Positions 50,303-61,900 of a DNA stretch of 64,000 nucleotides are shown here, in pieces. The notes beneath the pieces are model-generated. The model ran no database searches, had not been told where the DNA came from, and worked only from the letters and a program-made list of their open reading frames with translations. This DNA is from Dermatophagoides farinae (Eukaryota > Arthropoda > Arachnida > Sarcoptiformes > Pyroglyphidae): NCBI RefSeq assembly GCF_024713945.1, contig NC_134681.1, positions 4,379,501 through 4,443,500 of the forward strand, written 5' to 3'. Position 1 is the first letter of the stretch. Each line of letters begins with the position of its first letter. The position numbers and the translations under genes are program-made.

Positions 50303-50671
50303 TTTGGAAATTTGTCATTTTCTCGATGTAAAAATGGCACAAAATAAGCCATAATTTTTTCTAGATCTTGGAACAAGATTTTCAAAACAAATGCAAAATT
50401 GTCTAAAATGTTGTATGATTTCATGTCCATACATTTTTGCCGACCTGATTTATTTCCGCCAGATGGAATTACAGTCGAGAGGGGCGAAAATTTTCCCTAC
50501 ATAAAGACACCCCACTTCTACTCTCAATGGTGAAGTTGAAACGATTGTTCAAAGAGCAACTCTTTCACTATGCACAATTTTCGCTTTATTCCGACAAAAA
50601 ACATGGTTTTCGGAGCTTTGAAAAAACCCTCTCTCAGGCCGTAATCTCAAAAGTCTACTGGTCATGATGTG
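50303..50671 (-). repeat. Right unique terminal inverted repeat of the foldback element
   Basis: About 369 bp, the reverse complement of the left terminal part. It ends in TACTGGTCATGATGTG next to the direct repeat TATACTAAA at 50672-50680. Confidence 0.85.
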
Positions 50672-50680
50672 TATACTAAA

Positions 50681-51873
50681 CTTTTTGACTGAGATGATGA
50701 TGATGATGATGAGGATATTAAACACATTGGATTGGATTTTTTTTTTTTTTTTTTGGAGGTGGGTGGAAATAAACAAGAAAAATGCTGTATGTTCATGTAT
50801 GTGTTGTGGTTATGAAGCAATGAAGACGACAACAATCGATTATCATCATTCTCAAAAGTCTAGTGGCGCGAGATTTGTATTTCATTTTTTTTTTCTTCTC
50901 ATTCTTCTTTCATTTGTTCGTTTCTCCTCTCTTTCTCTTTCTCTCTCTCGCTTCTTTCTTGTTGTTGTTGTTGTTGTTTTTTTTTTCACAGTTCATACAA
51001 ATTTTTTTTCTAATTTTTTTTTTCTTTCTTTTTTCACTATGGTTATCTTCATTTATTTTTTTTTTTTTTTTTTGAAAATTTTCAAAACTAGTGGTATATA
51101 TATGATTTATTGTGAATAAAGAGAGAAAGAGTGTGAGAGAATGCAGAACAGAGCAGAAGCTAGAATATATATATACATATATATATATTAATATAATCAA
51201 TCGAAATGGCGTATTTATATATATATATATATATGAAAACATGACTCCTACAAATGCTATAATATTTGTGGCCACTACATTCTTCACAATTTTTTTTTGA
51301 CCACTACCACCATAGTACATCTTTCTCTTTCGGATAAAAACAGAAAATAAAATTCATTCATTCATTCATTCATTCATTCATCATGGACACATTATCAATC
51401 AGAAGATCTATTGATATTGTGTGTGTGTGTGTGTGTTTGTTTGATTTGAGCGAACAAGTGTGTGTATGAATGTGGAATATAAAATTTAAAAAAAAAAAAT
51501 TTTTTTTGATGATGATGTGGATGTGTAAATAATTGGTGTTTGTTTGGCCACTGTTGGTCATTGTATGATATTGATAAAAAAAAAAAAATTTTATGTTAAA
51601 AATTCAACACACATGCACATATTTTGTAGTTCCAGTCAATTGAATAAAACATTTTTTTTTCTCTCTCTCTCTAATTCTCCATCATCATCATCATCATCAT
51701 CATATAATATATTTTTGTACTCATTTTCCTCTATACTGATTCCTTTTTTTGTTGTTGTTGTTGCATGTAAATGTCATTTCATTTGAATTCATATTTGATG
51801 TCATATGATGTGTGTGTGTGTGTTTTTGTCATTCATGTCCAGTATAACTGATTGACTGACTGACTGAATGACC

Positions 51874-51906
<33 letters not shown>

Positions 51907-53287
51907 GATAAATAATAACTTTATATGATTTTGATGATGGATTCATCATTTCATATAAAATGACTGTATAATAAAAATTTGAAAGATACAAGATTCATCG
52001 ATCATCATTTGTACAGAAAAAAAAACAAAAACATTTAGTGCAACTTTTATGCAATATGCAATATGCAATAATATTATATATTAATCATCATCAGAAATCA
52101 AATGATATAAGAAAATGAAACAAAACAAAAAAAAATGTCCATTTTTTTCTATTTCTATAAAAATAGACGTTTGGCCACACCATAATGTCGATCCATCAAC
52201 AACACTATTTTGGTTGTTTTTTTTTGTTTTGTTTGTCACTGGTCATTTTCAAATTGGTTATTTCTTGGATTCCAACAAATGTGTGTGACAGTTGAATAAA
52301 AGTGACGAAAAAAAACATGAATGAATGATGAATACTCACCATGGATACCAAACAAACGACGAACGACAACAACAAATGAAAAACAAAAATTTGAGTGCAA
52401 AAAAAAAACGAAAATTTTTTTTTTTTTTTTTGTTTTTGCATTTCATTATTATCAATCGTCATCGTCGTCGTCGTTGATATAATTCAATTAATTCAACCAA
52501 TTGCAATTGAAACGTTAATTCGTTTCGTTCGCTAAAAATGATTGGTTCTAATAGATCGAGAGGAACAATGAACAAAGAAAAAAAAATTTAAAATTAGCCA
52601 TAGACCAGAATCCATTACTGGTAATAATAATTTTTTTTTTCGTTTTATCGTTTTCAAAAAAAAAATATTCTTTCCGGAAGTTAATGGTTTTCTATGAAAT
52701 TCTACAAATAGATAACACACACACACGCACACACACAAATATTCGAATAAATAATAAACGATGATAATCTTCAGAATCGCTTCTACTACATAGAATTACA
52801 TAGAATTAGAATTTCAAATCTAAATCTGAGACATTAGCACACTAATATAGTGGCTATATATATATATATTTCTGTTTGATTCATCGTTTGTTTATTATAC
52901 ATGTGTATATATAGAGTGTGAATTGAATTTTTTTTTTCAATTTCATTCGATTTTTGGTTGTATAACATCTGCTGCTGCTGTTGCTGCTGCTGTCTGAATT
53001 CATGGAATTTTTTTTTGTTCTCTAGTTTCTTATGATGGAATAATGATGATGATGATGATATTTACAATGAATAATAATGGTTATGATGAAGAAAAAATGA
53101 AATGAAATCATTACCGACTGTATTGCAAATGTTTTTAGCCAACTTGATTCATTAAAGTTTATAAAAATGAAAAATTTTTTTATTCATAGAAAAAACTAAA
53201 TGTAAAGAATAATTTGTTGCATATAAGTAAAAAAAAGAGCCAGAAAAATTGAATCAATCAAATACAAACCGGAGAATCGAAATACGA
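50681..53287. other. Intergenic stretch with simple repeats
   Basis: Contains an ATG run at the left edge, CT and poly(T) tracts, TA-rich segments (51164-51235), a CATT run (51355-51380) and an ATA run (51885-51905). No coding region supported. A TTTATT at 53179-53184 (AATAAA on minus), about 104 bases beyond the stop of the following minus-strand gene, is a plausible poly(A) signal. Confidence 0.65.
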
Positions 53288-56200
53288 TTAATGTCGTCGT
53301 CTACGACGATGATCATATTGATGATTATCGTCGTCGTCGTTTTTCAACATCATTTCACTATGGCTACGGCCAATACCACTACCACTACCAAAACGAAAAT
53401 ATCTTTCATTCAATTTACTATTTGGTGATAATTGATAATATTCATCATGATCATCGATTTCATCATTATTATCAATTGTTGTTATTACAGAATCCGTATA
53501 ATCCGTATCATCATTATCATCATCGGTAGTAAGAAAATTTCCATGATCACCATGAATACGAAAATAACGTTCATCATATTCAAAATTCATTATTCGTGGC
53601 TGTTGTCCATTATTATTGAATGAATATTTTTGCTGTGATTTAAAATTCTTTGGCAATGTAAATGTAACAACTGGCTGCCGTAATAATGATGATGATGTCG
53701 ATGTTGTTGTCGATAATGATGTATTCGATGAACCATCATTTATTGGCGATGATTTTTTCATTTTTAATTTTTTTTGTTGTTGTTGATTTTGTCGACATCT
53801 ACTATCCAATAATCGCATACGTGAAACACCCAATTGTGATGAACATGATATATTCGATAATGATGATGTTGATAAATTTATTTGACTACCAAATCTTGTT
53901 GATTCACCATTATTACCATCAATATGACGACGATGATGATGATTGTATGATTTATTCTTCTTTCTATTATTGGTAACATTTATCTGTCTATGTTTTAATG
54001 AATATGAATCCAAATCTTCATGTTGTCGTTGTTGTTGTTGTTGATTGTAGTCATCATTATTATAATCACCATGATTATAATGATGATAATAATAATCACC
54101 ATTCATATAGCCATCATCATCATCATTCTCAACAATAATCGAAATGTTATCATTTTGTTGATTTAATGATTCATTTAATCGAATAATTGAACGAAAATTT
54201 CTTTCACTTGATGAACGTTTTATCATTGGCATCCGATATTGCTGATGGTGACGATTATTGTAATAATCTTTTTGTTGTTGTTGATTTTTCATTTTTTCTG
54301 AATCATTTTTCAATGATGATCGTTGTAATAGAATCGATTCAATACCAAATGGATATGGTTCCGATATATCCGATATATTTGTTGATGATGATGAAAATTT
54401 CTTATTTTTATGTTTAATATTTTGCAATTTTAAACTTTCATCAATTATTTTATTCTTGTTTTTCTTGTCTTTTGATAATTTTTTTCGCCTCATTTGTTCA
54501 TCATCCATATCTTTAGTGGTTGATGATAATGAAAATAATCGACGCAATGTTCCAGTTTTACTATTTTTATTTTGATCATTCGATTGGTTCATAATCATTC
54601 CGGTTTGATTATTAGTTGATGATTTAATTTCTATTGTCGATGTATTGGCTAATGTGACCATTGTTTTGGCATTAATCGATGATGATGGTTTAGTAGTTGT
54701 CGTTGTCGTTGTGGTTGTGGTTGTAAGTTCTTGATCTTCAATCAATGTTGATAATGATAATGTACTTTGTTTCAATTGAAATTTCTCCTGTTCTTTACGT
54801 AGTCTTTCCATACGAGATTTATTTCGTTTCTTTTCCAATTGATATCGTAATGAATGTATGAAACCAAATTTTGATTGATGTGAATTTGAATTCAATCTTA
54901 GTATGGTACGATGTTGTGGTTTGTCCATCATTTCATCCTTATCATTTGCCGTTGTTACTGTTGGCTGCTGTTCAACATTGACTAAATTAACATTAACACC
55001 AGCCACAACCGGTTCTTCATTAGTAGAATTTTCTTCTGCAATAGTAGTTGTTCTGGAATTGCAGATTGTTGAATTAATTGAATCAAAATCAAATTGATTT
55101 GATGCTTGATTACAACCATTATCGGTCAATACATTTATAATTTGTGGTGGTGTTCGATTCATGGTTTCTGCATCCAATGATGATTGATTATTGTTTGTAT
55201 CCAAAGAATTGGAACATTTCATGTTGAAATTGTATTGATTAATACTATTGTTCAATACTATTTTGTTAACAAAACGATTTGAATTTTCACATTTTACTGT
55301 TGAATTTTGTTCAATTTTTGTTTCTTTTGTTTTCGATTTTTCATCATTTGATTCCGATTCTGAATTGAATGATAAATCATTTTGTTTTTCTTCTTTTTCC
55401 AATTTTTCTATCCTTTCAAATTGTTTGAATTTATTCATTTCAATCAATTGATCATCATTTTCTTTATCATTATCATTATCGTCGTTATTATTATTGATTC
55501 TATCTTCCAACAGTTTCTGTAATTGAATAAGAATTTTCGTAAAATCAACATCATCATTGCTTTTCTTCTGTTGTTGTTGTATATTCTGAATTGTTTGCAA
55601 TAATTTCAATTCATTCAGTTGCTGCTGTTGACATTGTTGTTGTTGATATTGTAACATTAATAACATGAGCAATAAATTGTCATTGTTTTTCTCATTTTTA
55701 TTATTATTATTGTTGTTGTTGTTGTTGTTGTTGTCATCTTTGGACATCATCATTTTTTGCTGTTCAATAACAATTCTACGAATCATATTCTCAATATATA
55801 AATATGAACTAGAATTGTCATTATTGTTGTCGATTAATGATGCCAATGAATTCATGTCAGATGAATTCATTAATGATTTAAACATTGAATATGTTCGTGT
55901 CAATGTTTTATCATCATCATCATTCATAATGTTTTCGTTTTGTATATTTGATTCTATTAATTTTTCTTGCTGATTCTTTGATTCATGATCAATTAAATGA
56001 TCATTTGATAATTTTTCATGAGCTTTATTCTCGTTGAATTTTTCTATTAAAAATTCAATGGAATCAGGCTGCCGTTCTTGTGTTAGCTGCAATGGATTGT
56101 CATCCGATTTATCAACTAATACGATTGATTTGGATACACCAATATTTTCATTGTTTACGGTTTGAATTTCATCAATACATTCTTTTGGTTTAATTTTCTT

Positions 56201-59200
56201 TTCCACAGAATTTGCAATTAAATTTGTATTTTTTGGCTTATTATCCGCTAATGATGTTGATGTTTTCTTATGAAATTTTCCCAGTATTTTGAATCGTTTC
56301 TGATTATTTTCATCGTTCTTTTTATCTACTTTTGTTTGTTTTTTATTCGCATTGATCTTAGTAGTAGTGGTAGTAGTTTTTGATAGCGAAATTTTTTCAA
56401 CATTTTTATCATGAACTTTTTTAATAGTTTCTTCAAGTTTTCTACCAATATCTTTAACATTTTTTGTTTGATTCATCAATTTTTTATTATTCATCACATT
56501 TACATTGTTACTTTTCGTAACAATAGGTGGCGGTGGTGCTCTTGGTTTTATTCGTCGTTTTTCTATCGAAAATTTATTCGATTTTTGTTGTAAAATATTG
56601 GATTTCGTTGATAATGATGATGAATGTGAATGTTTGCAATTTTGATGATATTTAGATTCACCAGGTCTTTTCATTGTAATCGATTCTTCTATACGCCGAA
56701 CATTTTTCGATTTATTGTTGTTGATCAATTTCTTTTCTTCGTGAACATGTTGATTTGTATCCAATTTTGTCCGTACATTATCTATTGTTGGCTGTTGTAT
56801 TGATTTATTTGATTCAGTCGATTCAATCGATAATTTTTCATTATTCAATTCTTAATATATTGGCAAAAACAAAAATATTTTAAAAATTAAATTTCATTGT
56901 AATTGATAATCTTACCTTTTTTCAATGTTGAATCTATTAGTTTTGGTTTTGGTGGAATAGGTGGTGGTGATGATGAAGATTTACATCCATCATCATTAGT
57001 GGAAGGAGTAGTAGCATCATTGATGGAAACGGATACATTTGATTCAATATTGGCAGTAGCAGCCATTGTTTTTTCTTCTGATGATGATGGTAATATTGAT
57101 ATTTCACCATTATTCGAAATAATACTTTTACTTAATGCCATATCGATTAAACTTGTATCAATATTCACATCATCATCATTAGCATTTATTATTGATTCAT
57201 TCAATGATAATGGTTCTGATATTTCGGAACACATTTCCCAATCAGAATCTTCTAAATAGATTGTACCATCATTTATTTGAAAATGTGATCGTACACATAG
57301 AATTTTAGAATTTCGTTGCTCTTGTTGTTGTTTAATTGAATCTTGTTGTTGCTGTTGCTGTTGTTGATGATGATTATCATTGAGACTTATTTGACCAAAA
57401 TATGAATCTAAACTTTTCACTGAAATTGTGTCCAAATCATTCGATAAATTTTTCACTTGTTGCTGATTATTGCTTGTACGTAAATTTTTATTCTCAACAA
57501 ATGCAATTCTATATGAATCGGTTGTATTTTTTGTTATCCAACGTCGTTGTTCCATCATTGGCAACGTTTTCTGTTTATTCATTAATATTGATGATGATTG
57601 TTTGTTGTTGTTGTTGGTGGTGGTATTAGCATATTGTTTTGTTTGTTCACCAACATTTATGCTTGACATTGCACGTTTTAATCTTGGTGGACATTTTGGT
57701 GGCTGATTTGTTGTTGTTGTTGTTGAAAGCATATATTGACTATTAAACAATTGATTACGTTTTTTCATATCTTCTTCATGAAAACTATTCAAAAGATTTT
57801 TATTAGCTTCTTCGATAAGATTTAATAATGATGTTAATGATGATGAACGTGAAATTGTTGCCTGAACATTATTATTATCAGAATTTCCATTGATAAACAT
57901 TGGATCTTGTTTAGCCATTTTTGCCATCTTAATTATTTTCTTTACATTTTGTATTCGATTAAATGATTTACCAATAAGATTATTACCATTAAAAAGTTTT
58001 CTTGCTCTACGTTTAAAACGTCGTAATTTACGTCGTAAACGAAATTCTGTTAATGTTGGCCATGGTAAAAATTTTCCATATTCTTGTTGAAGTTGTGCTG
58101 ATGTACCATATGTTAGATATCGATGATCTTCATTTGGACTCACAGATGATGATGATGATGATGATGATCCACAAGTAGATCCAATTGTGGCTGTGGAACA
58201 TCCTAGTGAAAGATTTGAATCAATTGATGGAATTCGTTTTGTTTTCGTCGTCGTTGTCGTTGTTGTTGTTGTTGTTGTTGTTGACATTAGATTATTTGGC
58301 AATGTATTTCGATTCATAATCATTTGTGTGTCAGAATTTGTTGGATTCGAATTTTGTACATATCTTTGAGCAAAATAATTTGACCGTTTACCACCATTGA
58401 AATTGTTGTTCTTTTTGTATATTCCATTTGGCGTAGTTAATTTCGGTGTATCCATTGATTTGATCATGTTTTTGGATTCTGATGAACATTGTTTATCTTG
58501 TGTATTCATGAAAGTTAAATTTGGCACAGATATAGCTGATATTTTATTGTTATGATGATCGATAGACTTTGGATCAATATCATCGTTTTCAAGTGTTGAT
58601 TCTAAATTATGGTCAAATAATTAAATGATAGTAAAACATTTATAAAAAAACTTACCTGAATCTGTTTGTTTTTGTTGTTGATCAACATTCAAGCATTGGC
58701 CAAAATGTTGAATAGTAGATGATAATGTCAATTCAGAACAATCTGATTGATTATCAATTGAATTCGGTGCCATTGTTAATGATGAAACATCTTCCGATTC
58801 ACTTTGTGTAATTGAATTTGATTGATCTACAAGAGATGGAACAATTTTCTCTGGCCTTGGAAATGTAATCATAACTGGATTTTGTAATATTAAAGATTTG
58901 GTTTTCATCAATTGTTTTCCAGTAAATTTTAATGCCAATGATGATGATGATGATGATGAATAATCAGACAAAGTAACCGATTGATCACTATTGTTACAAT
59001 CACTTTGATCATCAGTATATTTAAGTGTACCAAGACATTCAGATGATGATGATGATGATGAACAAGAATTATCGGTTGTTGTTGCTGATGATGATGATGG
59101 TAATGAATTTGAAATAAACATTAAATCGCTCAACGATTTTGATAACATTTTTTGATCATTATTCGATGTAATTGCCATACGTGATGAAATTGATGAATGC

Positions 59201-59388
59201 GATGATGATGATGATGATGATGCTGTAGTTGTTGAACCGGATTCCGATTTAAGAAAACGTAATGAAGGTGAAGAAATGACCGAAGATGATGATGATGATG
59301 ATGATGAAAATCCATGATCTGATGATGAAGATTGTTTATATTCATCTACATCATTATTATTTGCTAATAATTTTAATCGTTGCAACAT
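53288..59388 (-). CDS. Very large uncharacterised disordered protein (1,993 residues), three exons
   Basis: Exons 59388-58656, 58601-56916 and 56850-53288 join in phase with GTAAG donors and TTAG or TAAG acceptors. Together they encode 1,993 residues; separately they would look like three genes. Not recognised. It starts MLQRLKLLANNNDVDEYKQ and continues with long Ser, Thr, Asn, Gln and Asp runs. Ordered-looking islands: KSLSDLMF (about 85), KFLPWPTLTEFRLRRKLRRF with a strongly basic run (about 420-450), a Pro-rich KPRAPPPPIV in exon 3, a predicted basic coiled coil RYQLEKKRNKSRMERLRKEQ, GTLRRLFSLSS, SEPYPFGIESILLQRSSLKN, and a C-terminal cluster of SxSE-type sites (GRSHSEMML) ending in an Arg-rich tail. 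No membrane segment. It reads like a cytoskeletal or signalling scaffold rich in phosphorylation sites, but no function can be assigned. Confidence 0.78.
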
Positions 59389-61900
59389 TTTATTGATTAT
59401 TGATTGATTTGATTATATTTATAATTTAAAAAATAAACAATCGATGATTGAGAAGAAACAACAACAACAAAAAATTGAATCATCATGATGATTGATGTTT
59501 GTGTGTGTGTTTGTGTGGATAAAATAGAAATGTTGAACGTTTGTAAACTTGATCTGTAAATGTTTTCATCATCAATTTTATTATTCGGCGAAAAAAAAAA
59601 TAAAAAAATCCAAATCCAATTCAATTTGTTTGTTTGTTTCTGTTCACGTTCATTCTCTTTTTGTTCTGTATTTTTGTTTGTTGCTGATGATAATGAATAT
59701 TTTTTTTTTTTCATCGTCGACTCTTTTTTTATAGAAAACAAGAAAAAAAAATATGAATTATGAACATGCGATTTTTATAAAGATTGGTATATGACTCATT
59801 TGGACATTTAAGTATATTTGGACGGATGAATGAATGTGACAATCACCGAGACCTCATTGGTGTATGATGATGATGATGATGATTACTGATGGCGCTGTTG
59901 TAAATGATGAAAATTATAAAAAAAAATGTATAAAAAAGTAAAATGTACACCCACACAAAATGTACAAACACGTTTAAACACACATCAATTTATTTATATA
60001 TTTATTATATTGGGATAAATACATACACATTTTGGTCCTTGAAATCATGATGATGCTGTTGACATACAAACAAATGATCGTTTCAGATTAACAGGACATT
60101 TGAAGCCAGCCATGGTTGTAATGAAATGAAATGAAAAAAAAAAAAAAAATTTTTTTTTATGGAAATCCAATAGAACAATATTGGCCGGTTATGGCCAACG
60201 ATGATGATGATGATGATGATGATGATGAATATGGTTATGATGAACAAATTTTCTATTTTATTTTTGGTCATCATCATCATCATCATCATCATCATCAACA
60301 ACAACAACAAGGATGCTGATCAAAGAGAGAGATGTGTTTTTTTTTCTTGGGATTGAACGAAAAAAAAAATTTGAAATGAAAATAGCTATGAACAAATATA
60401 CTGTGTTTGTGTGTGTGTATACCACCCATCAAACGTAAACAGAACAAAATCAAAAAAAAAAAAAAAAAAAAGAAAAAAGAAATATCTAGGGTGGCAAATC
60501 CGTTTTCAAATCAATCGATTGATTTATTATTTTTCCAATTTTTTATAATTCAAAAATGATTTTCAATTCCATATATATAAATATATTAATCATCGATCGA
60601 TTAAAATCATGTCAGATGATTAATTTTCTTTCTTTCTTTCGTTTTCATTTGATCTTAGACATATTCACTTTCAATCATCATCATTTAATCATTGAACAAA
60701 CAAACAAACGAAAAAAAAATTGCCCACCATTAAAAATGATTGAATGAAATGAAATAAAATCTCCCAATTATGGTATTTCATTTCATTTTTTTGGATAATA
60801 ATAATAATGATTATTATAAATTAGATGATCATCATCATGGATCATTATGATATTTCATCATCATCATCATCATCATCGTAATCCATTTGAATTTTTTTTT
60901 GCTTTTCATTTAAAATGTAAAAAATTCAAATCATAACATTGGAAACATGCATTTAAATTACTTTTTCATTTTCTTGTTGTTTATATCAATATTATATTAA
61001 TATAAAAATTGACCACAATGAAATAGAAAAAAAATGCGAGCGCGTACACACACACATACAGCAGTAACTGAATTAGACAATTTTTTTTTGTTTTTGTTTT
61101 ATTGCCCATTCACGTGTGTGTGTGGGTGTTCTAGATTTTTTTTTTTTTTTTGAATGAATGAATTATGGCTACATGACACATTACCATTTATGATTTATAT
61201 TTCACATTTTCATTTTGCATTAGATTGAAATCAAATATTAATCTTGATAGAAATGTTTGATCATTGGTATGTTTGATTGAATGAACAATACAAAAATGAA
61301 TCACTCATTTGTCATTCAATGTAATCATTTTCTGTTGTCACATACACACACACAAACACACACCTACATCAGGGTTATATTGTTTTTCATCGTCATCGTC
61401 ATCATCATCATCACCTGTTTGGCCATGAATTGACGATTGTTTATCATCTTCATTGATGATTGGTGGGTGGATGGACAACATGATCTATTTAATTTGGTTC
61501 TCAAGGAAACTACAAATAAAAATTTTTATTTTTTTTTTTTGGACAGTATTCTGATTCAATTTGAAATTTATTTTTCCAATGTCATGTATTTTCCAAATTC
61601 AAATCAATTCTATTGATGATGGTCTGATGGTGTGCGTGTGTTTTATAGTGTAGGTGTGTAGATGTTAATTGCAAAAAAAAACAAAAAAAGCAGAAGAAAA
61701 CAAAAAAAACGGAAGAAAAAATTCCATAATCATCATCGACATCGGTCATTTACATTTGAAAAATTTTAATTAATTCAATATATTAAAATGGACATATATT
61801 AAAAAAAGAAGGATGTAAAAGTCATGCAAAAAAAAATTTCCAGTCAAAATAATTTATATAAAAAAAAATAAATACAAAATCTGTCATTTGTCATTGATTT
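59389..61900. other. Intergenic stretch with simple repeats
   Basis: Lies between the start of the large minus-strand gene and the end of coronin-7, so it should hold the former's promoter and the latter's 3' UTR. Paired ATG and CAT runs (60200-60227 and 60270-60296) could fold on each other. No coding region supported. Confidence 0.65.

Larger units (their letters stand above)
48873..50671. mobile_element. Non-autonomous foldback-type DNA transposon
   Basis: About 1.8 kb with two long inverted arms. Terminal unique parts: left 48881-49315 and right 50303-50671 (reverse complement). Both share, from the outside in, ATGACCAGTA, ATTACGGCCT, GGGTTTTTTCAAAGCTCCGA, CATAGTGAAAGAGTTGCTCT, GTAATTCCATCTGGCGGA and AGGTCGGCAAAAATGTATGG. 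Subterminal arrays of 38-56 bp units face each other (left 49316-49547, right 50045-50302). Left 49211-49420 and right 50198-50407 are identical by eye over 210 bp. The left terminal part is about 66 bp longer through many short scattered insertions. The loop holds about 220 bp of unique sequence, one isolated inverted unit (about 49772-49831) and a hAT-like end. There is no transposase frame. This architecture is that of Foldback/Galileo-type elements; superfamily undetermined. It is not related to any gene here. Confidence 0.85.
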
